Shown piece after piece: positions 15,494 to 23,892 of a stretch of 64,000 nucleotides of DNA (position 1 is the stretch's first letter; each line of letters starts with the position of its first letter). The stretch comes from Pseudoprimorskyibacter insulae (GTDB lineage Bacteria > Pseudomonadota > Alphaproteobacteria > Rhodobacterales > Rhodobacteraceae). The stretch spans positions 992,001 through 1,056,000 of the forward strand of contig NZ_OMOJ01000001.1 of assembly GCF_900302505.1 (NCBI RefSeq), read 5' to 3'. Both the position numbers and the translations under genes were made by a program. Under the pieces are notes generated by a model. The model saw only the letters and a program-made list of their open reading frames with translations, was not told the DNA's origin and searched no databases.

Positions 15494-15570
15494 GCCGCCT
15501 TAGCTCAGTTGGTTAGAGCGCTAGATTGTGGATCTAGAGGTCCCCCGTTCGAACCGGGGAGGCGGTACCA
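15494..15570 (+). tRNA. tRNA-His (GTG)
   Basis: A full cloverleaf can be drawn: acceptor GCCGCCT with AGGCGGT, D arm, anticodon arm CTAGA/TCTAG with loop TTGTGGA (anticodon GTG at 15528-15530), T arm CCCCG/CGGGG with TTCGAAC, and encoded CCA. The base before position 1 is T and position 73 is A. It therefore lacks the usual G-1:C73 pair, as known for alphaproteobacterial tRNA-His. Pair 1-72 is G-T. Confidence 0.96.
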
Positions 15571-15663
15571 TCTTCCAAACAACGCTAAACGCTTGGGCCC
15601 GCACGGAATTTCTGTGTGTGCTTGGTCGTGTTTGGCGGGCCGGGTGGCCCGCCATGTGTTCGA

Positions 15664-16860
15664 TCACGCCTCTGCCGGGGCCTCTGGCGCGACTCGGTCC
15701 TTTTCGGCGGCAGGCGCGGTGGCGAGGATCAAATAGCCCATGAGCCCCGAAATCAGCGACCCGCCCAGCACGCCGATGCGCACTTCGTTCATCAGGGTCT
15801 GGTCGGTATAGCTTAGCCCGCCAATGAACAGCGACATGGTAAAGCCAATCCCGGCAAGGCAGGCGATGCCGTAGATGTGCCGCCAGTTTGCGCCATTGGG
15901 CAGACGCGCCACACCGGTTTTCACCAGAACCCAAGTCACCCCGAACACACCGATTTGCTTGCCCACAATCAGGCCTGCCGCGATGCCCAGCGGAATCGGG
16001 GCAAAGACCTGGTCCCATGTCAGCCCGGTCAGCACGACGCCAGCGTTGGCAAAGGCAAAGATCGGCACGATGACGTAAAGAACATAGGGCGTAACCGCAT
16101 GTTCCACCGAATGCAGCGGGCTTTTGCCCCAGCGGTCTTTCAGCGGAATCATGAAGGCGGTCAGAACCCCGGCCAGCGTGGCGTGAACGCCGGATTTCAG
16201 CACGAAGAACCACATCACCGTGCCCAGCAGCAGGAACGGCCCAATCGGGTGGATGCGCTGCTTGTTCAGGTACAGCATGGCCAACAGCGGGATCAGCGCG
16301 AGGTACAGGTAATCGAGCTTCAGCTCAGCCGTATAGAACAAGGCGATGATCAGGATGGCGCCCATGTCATCCAGAATGGCCAGCGTCAGCAGAAAGATCT
16401 TGAGCGATGATGGAACACGGTCACCAATCAGCGCCAGAATGCCAAGGGCAAAGGCGATGTCGGTGGCGGCGGGAATCGCCCAGCCGTGGATGGTGGCCGG
16501 ATTGCCAAAGTTGATGGCCACAAAGATCAGCGCAGGCACAACCATGCCGCCAACCGCTGCCATCCCCGGCAGGACCACGTCGCGCGGGTTCTTCAGCTTG
16601 CCTTCCATGACTTCGCGCTTCAGTTCCAGCCCGACCATGAAGAAGAACACCGCCATAAGCCCGTCGTTGATCCAAAGGATCAGAGGTTTCTCAACGCCTT
16701 CTCCGTTCAACGTCACCGCGAAATAGCTGCTGAGGGCCGAGTCATAACTGCCGTGCAGACTGGAATTGGCCACGATCAAGGCCGCAATTGCAGCCACCAT
16801 GAGCAATATTCCACCTGCGGCCTCATGCCGGAAAAAACGATCAAGCGCGCGCACGAGCAA
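15664..16860 (-). CDS. nhaA: Na+/H+ antiporter NhaA
   Basis: The 398-residue protein is a twelve-helix NhaA antiporter of the inner membrane. Signatures are the conserved VGLELKREV loop, the ATDIAFALG segment and the ion-binding Asp pair in LAILDDMGAI. It exchanges internal Na+ for external H+ at high pH or salinity, which fits a marine organism. The start is TTG at 16860, with AAGGAGA eight bases upstream. A GTG at 16854 is also possible. Confidence 0.95.
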   Translation of the reverse strand: MLVRALDRFFRHEAAGGILLMVAAIAALIVANSSLHGSYDSALSSYFAVTLNGEGVEKPLILWINDGLMAVFFFMVGLELKREVMEGKLKNPRDVVLPGMAAVGGMVVPALIFVAINFGNPATIHGWAIPAATDIAFALGILALIGDRVPSSLKIFLLTLAILDDMGAILIIALFYTAELKLDYLYLALIPLLAMLYLNKQRIHPIGPFLLLGTVMWFFVLKSGVHATLAGVLTAFMIPLKDRWGKSPLHSVEHAVTPYVLYVIVPIFAFANAGVVLTGLTWDQVFAPIPLGIAAGLIVGKQIGVFGVTWVLVKTGVARLPNGANWRHIYGIACLAGIGFTMSLFIGGLSYTDQTLMNEVRIGVLGGSLISGLMGYLILATAPAAEKDRVAPEAPAEA

Positions 16861-16948
16861 CGGAGGTCTCCTTCTCTTTGAAAAACATGTATGTCTGAAG
16901 TGGAGCGCGAACGACCTCTGTCAACCGCACAGGCCTTGAAGTGTGGCA

Positions 16949-16976
16949 TTGACGGGGCGTATTTCCCCCGTAATCT
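16949..16976 (+). promoter_or_regulatory. Candidate sigma-70 promoter for the VOC-GNAT genes
   Basis: TTGACG and TAATCT are 16 bases apart, and the -10 ends 27 bases before the ATG at 17004. This is the clearest consensus-like promoter in the window. Confidence 0.6.
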
Positions 16977-17003
16977 GTCTTTTGGACAACAGGTTGGGCC
17001 GGA

Positions 17004-17618
17004 ATGCTGAAACTCGATCACTTGGTCGTCGCCGACCGCTTCCTTGATGCGGCGGCCGCGCATGTGGAAACCGAACTGGGTGTTGTCATGCAGCCGGGCG
17101 GACTGCATCCGCGCTATGGCACGCACAATCGTTTGATGGGCCTTGGCGGCGGGCATTACCTTGAGGCGATCGGCATTGATCCCGCGGCCACGCCGCCTGC
17201 GGATGCACGGTGGTTCGGGCTGGACAATCCGCCGTCGCAGCCCAAGCTGCTGACATGGGTGTGCCGGGTCGACGATCTGGATGCCGCAATCGCGCGGTTG
17301 CCCATGGCCGGACAGGCCGTTGACCTGACACGGGACCATTTGCGTTGGCGCATCGCGGTGCCACCAAATGGGCAAATGCCGTTTGACGGGGTGTTCCCGG
17401 CCCTGATCGATTGGGGCACCAGCGTCGCGCCCGGATCATCGCTGCCATCCTCGGGCGTGAAGCTTAGGGAAATCCGGCTGGAACATCCTGAAATCAATCG
17501 CTTGCAGGGCTTGCTTGACTCAATTCTTGAAGTGCCCGAAGTGCGGTTCGTGGCGGCGGAAACCCCGCGCGTCACGGCTTGTTTTGCCACGCCGCAGGGG
17601 GATGTATGGCTGACGTGA
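17004..17618 (+). CDS. VOC family protein (glyoxalase-like, PF13468 type)
   Basis: The 204-residue protein begins with LKLDHLVV and contains the GTHNRL and YLEAIG motifs. These give the His and Glu positions expected for a glyoxalase-like VOC domain in one long chain. The reaction is unknown. Its end overlaps the next GNAT gene by 13 bases. Confidence 0.83.
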   Translation: MLKLDHLVVADRFLDAAAAHVETELGVVMQPGGLHPRYGTHNRLMGLGGGHYLEAIGIDPAATPPADARWFGLDNPPSQPKLLTWVCRVDDLDAAIARLPMAGQAVDLTRDHLRWRIAVPPNGQMPFDGVFPALIDWGTSVAPGSSLPSSGVKLREIRLEHPEINRLQGLLDSILEVPEVRFVAAETPRVTACFATPQGDVWLT

Positions 17619-18094
17619 TCTATCGCGCCGCGCGGGCCGATGATGCCGCGCAGATTGTGGCCTTCTGGAACCCGATGATCGAAACCACCGCTGTGACCTT
17701 TTCGACCGTTCTGCGGACCGAAGAGGGCGTAAGGGCGGATATCGTGGCGCGCGGTCCCCTGTACCAAGTGGCCGAGGCGGACGGGCAGATCCTTGGCTTT
17801 GCCACCTGTTTTCAGTTCCGGGGCGGGCCGGGGTATGTCCATTCGATGGAACATACGATCATCCTAGCCCCTGCTGCCCATGGGCGCGGTGTGGGGCGTG
17901 CGCTGATGTCGGCACTGGAAAGCGCCGCCAAACAGGCCGGGGTGCATGTGCTGGTGGCGGGCGTCAGCGGCGAAAACTCGGCTGGTGAGGCATTTCACGC
18001 CGCAATCGGCTTTGAAACAGTGGGCCGAATGCCGCAAGTCGGGTGCAAATTCGGGCGTTGGATGGATCTTGTGCTCATGCAGAAAATTCTCTGA
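17606..18094 (+). CDS. GNAT N-acetyltransferase (phosphinothricin acetyltransferase-like)
   Basis: The 162-residue protein matches the Pat/YncA group: [13 protein letters not shown] near residue 18, the acetyl-CoA loop [11 protein letters not shown] (about 92-102) and [16 protein letters not shown] (about 121-136). In this group substrates include methionine derivatives or phosphinothricin. The ATG at 17606 follows GGGG inside the preceding gene, so translation is probably coupled. Confidence 0.85.
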   Translation: MADVIYRAARADDAAQIVAFWNPMIETTAVTFSTVLRTEEGVRADIVARGPLYQVAEADGQILGFATCFQFRGGPGYVHSMEHTIILAPAAHGRGVGRALMSALESAAKQAGVHVLVAGVSGENSAGEAFHAAIGFETVGRMPQVGCKFGRWMDLVLMQKIL

Positions 18095-18137
18095 ATGCCG
18101 CACTGACAGACCTGCCCCAGTCGCGTAAACTGTGCCT

Positions 18138-18821
18138 ATGTCAATCTGGACCCGCATCTCTGAAGCCATCTCTGCCCTTGCCGCTGGCGAGGGTCTTTCT
18201 GCTGTTTTCGAAAAACTGCGCACCCCGCCTGAACGGTCTGTGGCGTTCACCATCGCGGTGATTGCGCTTTCGGCCAAGATGGCCAAGGCTGACGGGCTGG
18301 TCACCCGAGATGAGGTCACAGCCTTCCGCGAAGTGTTCAGCATCGACCCACAAGATGAGGCGGGCGCGGCCAAGGTGTTCAATCTCGCCCGCAAAGACGT
18401 AGCGGGCTACGAAGAATATGCGCGGCAAATCAAGCGGATGTTCGGCGACAAAAGCCCGACCTATTGCGACCTGATGGAAGGGCTGTTCCATATCGCTATG
18501 GCGGACGGGGATTATCATCCGGCGGAAGACCAATTCTTGCAGCGTGTGGCCGATATCTTCGGCGTGCCGCAGCCCGATTTCATGGCCCTTCGCGCCCGAT
18601 TTGTGCCCGATGCCACACCTGACCCCTACACGGTTCTGGGCGTGCGCCCCGATATGTCCTTGGCCGAGATCCGCAAGGTCTGGCGACGCTTGGTGCGCGA
18701 ATCCCATCCCGATGTGATGATGGCCCGCGGCGTCCCCGAAGAGGCGGTGAAACTGTCTGAACGCCGCCTGATCGACATCAACCGGGCTTGGGCCGATATC
18801 TCGGAACGGGCCGACGCTTGA
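18138..18821 (+). CDS. TerB-DnaJ domain protein (DjlA-like)
   Basis: The 227-residue protein has a TerB-like helical domain (about residues 35-150) and a C-terminal J domain (about 160-224) with the essential HPD motif (SHPDVMM). It is the soluble equivalent of DjlA, without the membrane helix. It should stimulate DnaK ATPase in the cytoplasm. It overlaps the following gene by one base (TGATG). Confidence 0.88.
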   Translation: MSIWTRISEAISALAAGEGLSAVFEKLRTPPERSVAFTIAVIALSAKMAKADGLVTRDEVTAFREVFSIDPQDEAGAAKVFNLARKDVAGYEEYARQIKRMFGDKSPTYCDLMEGLFHIAMADGDYHPAEDQFLQRVADIFGVPQPDFMALRARFVPDATPDPYTVLGVRPDMSLAEIRKVWRRLVRESHPDVMMARGVPEEAVKLSERRLIDINRAWADISERADA

Positions 18822-19840
18822 TGCGCATTGCCACTTACAACGTGGAATGGTTCGACGCGTTGTTTGACGACCACGGGCATTTGTTGGCCGATGGCGGCTG
18901 GTCTGCACGCCATGACGTGACCCGCGCCCAGCAGACCGAAGCGCTGGGGATCGTCTTTACCGCGCTGGATGCCGATGCGGTGATGGTGATCGAAGCCCCC
19001 GACAGCAACCGCCGCCGCGATACGGTGCGTGCGCTGGAGCGCTTCGCCGATGCCTTTGGTCTGCGGGCCCGCCGCGCGGTGATGGGCTTTGCCAACGAAA
19101 CCCAACAGGAAATCGCGCTGCTCTTCGACCCCGATGTGCTAGAGGCCGAACACGACCCGCGCGGCCCCGATGTAGGCGGGCAGGGGCCGGGGGCGCCGCG
19201 CTTCGACGGTACCTACCGCATCGATCTGGATATCGACGCCACCGAAGACAAAGTGCGCTTTTCCAAACCGCCGTTTGAGGTGGCGCTGCGCACCGCGTCG
19301 GGGCGGCGGCTGCGGCTGATCGGGGCGCATCTGAAATCCAAAGCGCCGCATGGGGCCACCACGCGTGACGAGGTGATGCGCCTGTCCATCGCCAACCGGC
19401 GCAAACAATTGGCCCAAGCGATCTGGCTGCGGGCACGCCTGTCCGAAGACATCGCGGCGGGCGATAGCGTCATCCTGCTGGGCGATCTGAACGACGGTCC
19501 GGGGCTGGACGAATACGAAAACCTGTTTGGCCGCTCCTCGGTTGAGATCCTGATGGGCGAGGGCGATCAGGCCATGTACGACCCGCACGCCGCGCAGGCG
19601 CTGACCTCGCGGCTGGGGGCGCGGCCTACCTCGGCGCGGTTCTACCTTAGCCATGAAAAGCGTTACCTTCAGGCGCTGCTGGATTACGTCATGGTGTCGC
19701 CCGACCTGCGGGCCTTTGATCCGGCTTGGCGTATCTGGCATCCCTTCGATGACCCGGTCTGCTGGACCACGCCCGAGCTGTGTCAGGCCCTGCTAACCGC
19801 GTCCGACCATTTCCCGGTCACGCTGGATATTGATCTCTGA
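18821..19840 (+). CDS. Endonuclease/exonuclease/phosphatase family protein
   Basis: The 339-residue protein has the EEP fold: ATYNVEWF at the N terminus, the metal-binding Glu in VMVIEAPD, the GAHLKSK block, LLGDLNDGP and the C-terminal SDHFPV motif. These give the usual His/Asp/Asn active site of Mg-dependent phosphodiesterases. There is no signal peptide. The substrate (nucleic acid or phospho-compound) cannot be told. Confidence 0.88.
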   Translation: MRIATYNVEWFDALFDDHGHLLADGGWSARHDVTRAQQTEALGIVFTALDADAVMVIEAPDSNRRRDTVRALERFADAFGLRARRAVMGFANETQQEIALLFDPDVLEAEHDPRGPDVGGQGPGAPRFDGTYRIDLDIDATEDKVRFSKPPFEVALRTASGRRLRLIGAHLKSKAPHGATTRDEVMRLSIANRRKQLAQAIWLRARLSEDIAAGDSVILLGDLNDGPGLDEYENLFGRSSVEILMGEGDQAMYDPHAAQALTSRLGARPTSARFYLSHEKRYLQALLDYVMVSPDLRAFDPAWRIWHPFDDPVCWTTPELCQALLTASDHFPVTLDIDL

Positions 19841-19878
19841 CCCTTATCAGACAGGCCGTTCGGGCCTATATTGTCGGC

Positions 19879-20235
19879 ATGAAACAGATCGCTTTCGCCA
19901 CTGCTGCAACCCTATGCCTTGCGCTTCCGGCCTATGCCGAGGAAGAGCGCGGCACATCCTTGATGGAGGAAGGGGCCAAGCTGTTCTTCAAGGGCATCAT
20001 GCAGGAAATGGAACCAGCGCTGGATGAATTGCAGGGCCTTGCCGATGAGATCGGCCCGTCGCTGCTGGAATTCAGCCGCGCAATGGGACCAGCGCTCAAG
20101 GACTTGTTGGCCGAGGTCGAGGATTGGTCGGTCTATGAGCCGCTGGAAATGCTGCCCAATGGCGATATCATCCTGCGCCGCAAACAGCCCAAAGCCGAGG
20201 TGCCGCAAAGCGACACCCCAGAGATTGAGCTTTGA
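19879..20235 (+). CDS. Small secreted protein, function unknown
   Basis: The 118-residue protein has a signal peptide (residues 1-20, AYA-E) and a mature region of amphipathic helices rich in Leu, Glu and Met. Homologues in Roseobacters are sometimes labelled AAA+ ATPase, but no Walker motif is present, so that label is not supported. Its stop codon directly abuts the stop of the convergent ppx gene. Confidence 0.75.
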   Translation: MKQIAFATAATLCLALPAYAEEERGTSLMEEGAKLFFKGIMQEMEPALDELQGLADEIGPSLLEFSRAMGPALKDLLAEVEDWSVYEPLEMLPNGDIILRRKQPKAEVPQSDTPEIEL

Positions 20236-21783
20236 TTACAGGGATTTAACCTCAGTCTCGGCCTGCAAGGATTGCGCCAGAGAGTCAAACCGCGCCTGCG
20301 CTACTTCGCCAAACAAGGGCGCGGCATCAGGCCCAAGCTTCAGTTTCAGAACGCGCTTTTTCGGCTGCCATTCCAAGGTGGCACTGGCGGCTTTATCTTC
20401 GGCCATCCACAGCATCGACCCAAAGCGCATTGCCTTGCCCAGCACTTCGGCCTCGGTCTGATATTTCGGCTCCAGCAGCGCATACAGATCTTCGAACCGC
20501 GTGCCTTCGCGCTTGTTCTTGTAGCGGTGCAGCAGGGCCATGCCCAAAAAGATCCGTTCTGAATGCTTTAGCCCGCCAAGGTTGGCGCGGGTGGCATTGT
20601 CGAAACAGGTTTCCGCCCGATAGTCGGGATGGGCACGCCAGCTGACGTCGTGCAGCAGGCAAGCGGCGTGAACCAGACGCTTCTTGGCGGGTTTGGCGCT
20701 TTTGAACAGGGGCAGGACGAAATCATAAAGCCGCCCGCCAAATCCGGCCAAGCGTGCGTCTTTGAATTCAGAAAAGCGGCAGGCTTCGATCAGCGGGTCG
20801 CGGTCGCGCAGCTCTTGGCCCATTTGTTCGTACAGCAGCCCTTCGCGGATGCCATAGCTGGACACGGCGATGTCCTTGGGGCGCAGAGTATGCACCAGAC
20901 GGCGCAGCACTTCGGATGCGATCGGCACCAGCGACATACGCGCCGAGGAAATCCCGCAAGCCTTTCGCAAGGCGTCGAAATCGGTGCATTCATCGATGTA
21001 GCGGGCGGTTTCCTGCACCGATTTCACCGACATGCGGTATTCGTGCAGAACATGCAGCGGATAGTTCCGGCGGTGCATGTCGATCCGGGCAATCGCACGC
21101 CACGACCCGCCAACAAGGAACAATCGGTCGTGTTGCGGGCCCATCTGGGCCGAAAGACCTTCGATGACTTCTTTGATATGGGCGGTGCGGCCCTTCTTGC
21201 CGCCCGGCAGATCCCGCAGTTTCAGCGGGCCAAGCTGCGATGACACGCGCTTGCCGACGTTGCCGTCGTGAATTTCGGCCAATTCCATGGACGACCCGCC
21301 AATGTCGCAGATCAGGCCATAGGCCCCCGGCCATCCCAGCAACACGCCTTGGGCGGACAGGCGTGCCTCCTCTGGGCCGTCGATGACCCAGATTTTCAGG
21401 CCGGTCTTCTCCGCGACCTCGCGGCAGAAATCTGGCCCGTCCTCGGCCTCGCGCACGGCGGCGGTGGCGACGGCGGTCATGGTGGGCAATTGCATGTGCT
21501 TGGCCAGCTGCGCGAACCGGGCCAGCGCGGCCAAGGCGCGTTTGCGGCCTTCGGGGCTAAGGCGGCCGGTTTCGGCCATGCCCGAGCCAAGGGCACACAT
21601 GATCTTTTCGTTGAAGAAATAGGCGGGCGAACGGGCCGCGCCATCAAAGACCACCAATCGCACCGAGTTTGAACCGATGTCGATCACACCAACCCGCGAC
21701 AGAGCACGGGCTTTGGGGTCGGCGAAAACGGGCTCCTGAAACGGGTCCCATTTATGCGTTCGAGCTTCGTTGGGTCCGTCCAT
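20236..21783 (-). CDS. ppx: Exopolyphosphatase / pppGpp phosphohydrolase family
   Basis: The 515-residue protein has the actin-like Ppx/GppA fold: GVIDIGSNSVRLV (about residues 32-44), a catalytic Glu in the REAEDGPDF region and DIGGSSMEL (about 164-172). A C-terminal HD-like helical region (about 340-480) follows. It hydrolyses polyphosphate ends or pppGpp. Which of the two cannot be decided from sequence. The start is ATG at 21783. Confidence 0.92.
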   Translation of the reverse strand: MDGPNEARTHKWDPFQEPVFADPKARALSRVGVIDIGSNSVRLVVFDGAARSPAYFFNEKIMCALGSGMAETGRLSPEGRKRALAALARFAQLAKHMQLPTMTAVATAAVREAEDGPDFCREVAEKTGLKIWVIDGPEEARLSAQGVLLGWPGAYGLICDIGGSSMELAEIHDGNVGKRVSSQLGPLKLRDLPGGKKGRTAHIKEVIEGLSAQMGPQHDRLFLVGGSWRAIARIDMHRRNYPLHVLHEYRMSVKSVQETARYIDECTDFDALRKACGISSARMSLVPIASEVLRRLVHTLRPKDIAVSSYGIREGLLYEQMGQELRDRDPLIEACRFSEFKDARLAGFGGRLYDFVLPLFKSAKPAKKRLVHAACLLHDVSWRAHPDYRAETCFDNATRANLGGLKHSERIFLGMALLHRYKNKREGTRFEDLYALLEPKYQTEAEVLGKAMRFGSMLWMAEDKAASATLEWQPKKRVLKLKLGPDAAPLFGEVAQARFDSLAQSLQAETEVKSL

Positions 21784-21856
21784 GGTCTTCCCTGTCGTAT
21801 CGTCCCGACAATGGCTGAGGCGCCGTTAAGGGTCAAGAAGACAGATGCCCAAAACC

Positions 21857-22372
21857 CTATGCTTGGGTAGGTTTTCTGCGTCGCAGCAGGTGCGCGGGCA
21901 TGGCGAGCATTCGGCGCAGCAGGGCTAAGGCCATGGCCCCCAAGGCAAAACCAACCCCGCCAAAGCTGAGCCCTTCGAAGGTCAGGGGCAGGGCGGGCTT
22001 ATAGACCTCAAGCGCACGGCTGGCGATTTCCGGGTCGGTCATGTGCTGCATCAGGCTGGCGCGGGTAAAGGGGCCTGCGCCCTGCAAAGCCGCCAGATCG
22101 GCGGCCAGCGCGTCACGGCGGTCAATCGTCTGGGCCATGGTCTGCGCGCGTGATACGGCCATCTGGCTATTGCTGCCCGCCATATCGACCAACGCCGCCG
22201 CGCGCGATAGGCCCAGCTTGGCGGCGTCGGCGTCGAAATCGGCAACGACCCGCGTCAGCTCATCCACGGCGCCGCCTAGACGTTGGGCGTATTGCTGTGA
22301 AAACTCGGGGAATTGCGACAGGCCTGCCGCGCCGGTCAGGCCCGCGACAAAGGTGAGGGCACGAAAGATCAT
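21857..22372 (-). CDS. DUF2937 family membrane protein
   Basis: The 171-residue protein has an N-terminal hydrophobic segment (about 1-20), a helical periplasmic middle and a C-terminal membrane helix (about 134-158), ending in a basic tail. This is the DUF2937 pattern. No function is known. Confidence 0.8.
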   Translation of the reverse strand: MIFRALTFVAGLTGAAGLSQFPEFSQQYAQRLGGAVDELTRVVADFDADAAKLGLSRAAALVDMAGSNSQMAVSRAQTMAQTIDRRDALAADLAALQGAGPFTRASLMQHMTDPEIASRALEVYKPALPLTFEGLSFGGVGFALGAMALALLRRMLAMPAHLLRRRKPTQA

Positions 22373-22417
22373 ACTGCTCGCTCCGGTTTTTTGGGCGAGC
22401 TTAGCAGATTGGACCGT

Positions 22418-23023
22418 TCAAAACAGCGCCTTGATCCCGCGAATATGCGCCGCCTCCGCGCCCAGCACATCGGCGCATAGGTCTTTGGCCGTGTCCATCA
22501 GGTCGTCCGGCGCAACGATGCGGTCCACCAAGCCCCAAGTCAGCGCCTCGGGGGCCTCGATCTTTTGGCCAGCCATCAGCACCATCCGCGCCCGCGACGG
22601 GCCGACCAGCGCCTGCAATCGGCGGGGATCGGACGGTTGCGGCAGAAAGCCCAGCTTCATCACCGGATAGAACACCTTGGCACGCGGCACGCAGATCCGT
22701 AGGTCGCAGGCCAGCGCCATGCCCATCGCCCCGCCCGCCAGCGTGCCGTTCAGCGCACAGACCGACAGGCCCTGAAATCGCGCAATCGCCCCTGACAGGC
22801 GTTCCCAGATCGGGCTGGTCGCCAGCCCACTGGCCGCCGCCTCAAGGTCCATCCCGGCGGAAAAGGCCTTGCCGATGCCGGTCAGGATCAGCGCCTTGGC
22901 ATCGGCGCTGTCTTCAACGGCGATGCACAGCGCCTCCAGCATTTCGCGGGTCAGCGCATTGGCCTTGTCAGGGCGGTTCAGGGTGATGATGGCCAGATCG
23001 CCATCGCGTTCTTCTAGGATCAT
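22418..23023 (-). CDS. Crotonase-fold protein without both hydratase glutamates
   Basis: The 201-residue protein matches the enoyl-CoA hydratase/isomerase core from its N terminus. The oxyanion-hole segments KAFSAGMDL (about 52-60) and NGTLAGGAMGM (about 92-102) are present. The two catalytic Glu of enoyl-CoA hydratase align with Gly (GGCE becomes GAMG) and Val (QPEI becomes YPVM). The C-terminal 50 residues of typical family members (about 257) are missing. It may bind acyl-CoA and do another reaction. It overlaps the SDR gene by four bases, so the two are co-expressed. Confidence 0.8.
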   Translation of the reverse strand: MILEERDGDLAIITLNRPDKANALTREMLEALCIAVEDSADAKALILTGIGKAFSAGMDLEAAASGLATSPIWERLSGAIARFQGLSVCALNGTLAGGAMGMALACDLRICVPRAKVFYPVMKLGFLPQPSDPRRLQALVGPSRARMVLMAGQKIEAPEALTWGLVDRIVAPDDLMDTAKDLCADVLGAEAAHIRGIKALF

Positions 23024-23769
23024 ATCAGTCCAACTTTCTTGCGGATCGCGTCGTCGCGCAGCGAAATTTCATCGCCTAGCCAATCGTCGGCACCTTCGCC
23101 GCTCATCCAGAGCAGCGCCTTGGCGGGCCAATCGGCGGGGATATGCGCCGACCAGTCAAGCTGACTGACGGGGTTGATGCCACTGGCCTTGATGTCGCGC
23201 TGCATTTGCGTGGCCACGGTGCCCGGTGACAGGCCAATCGCGCGGATTCCCTGATCGCGGTATTCCTTATCTAGGCTGCGGGTCAGCATCGCCGCCCCGG
23301 CTTTGGACGCGCAGTAATGCGACCATGCCTCAACGGGGCCATGCGCCGCGCCGGAACTGATGGTCAGGATCGTCCCGCCCCCTTGGGCCAGCATCACCGG
23401 CAGGGCGGCGCGCATCCCGTGATAGACGCCCTTGAGGTTGATATCGATCACCTGTCCCCATGCTTCGGGATCGCTTTCATCCATCCGGGCAATGGGTTCG
23501 ATCGCGCCTGCGTTGTTGATCACCACATCCAGCGATCCAAAAGTATCCACCGTGGCCTGCACCGCTTGGGCCATTTCCCAATAGCGGCTGACATCGCAGG
23601 GGATGGCGATTGCGGACTGACCGATTTCTCCGGCCAGTGTCGCGATCTCATCGTGGCTGCGGGCAAGCAGGGCAACATTCGCCCCGGCATTGGCAAAGGC
23701 GCGCGCCGCCTCGGCTCCGATCCCACGGCTTGCGCCGGTGATCAGGACGGTTTTTCCTGTCAAGTGCAT
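23020..23769 (-). CDS. Short-chain dehydrogenase/reductase
   Basis: The 249-residue protein is a classical SDR. It has the NAD(P) motif TGASRGIG (about 10-17), NNAG (about 88-91), the catalytic Ser in TISSGA and Tyr-Lys in YCASK. The start is the ATG at 23769 after GGGG. A longer frame upstream lacks SDR sequence. It is paired with the crotonase-like gene, suggesting a shared acyl or alcohol substrate. Confidence 0.9.
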   Translation of the reverse strand: MHLTGKTVLITGASRGIGAEAARAFANAGANVALLARSHDEIATLAGEIGQSAIAIPCDVSRYWEMAQAVQATVDTFGSLDVVINNAGAIEPIARMDESDPEAWGQVIDINLKGVYHGMRAALPVMLAQGGGTILTISSGAAHGPVEAWSHYCASKAGAAMLTRSLDKEYRDQGIRAIGLSPGTVATQMQRDIKASGINPVSQLDWSAHIPADWPAKALLWMSGEGADDWLGDEISLRDDAIRKKVGLI

Positions 23770-23892
23770 GAAGACCCCACTGGTGATTTCTGTCCAAGTG
23801 GTAAAGGGTGAAAACCAGCCGGTCCAGCCCCTTGACCCGTGCCCGGCTTGGCCCGACATTGAAGGAAACGATATTCTAGGAAGGATATACCA

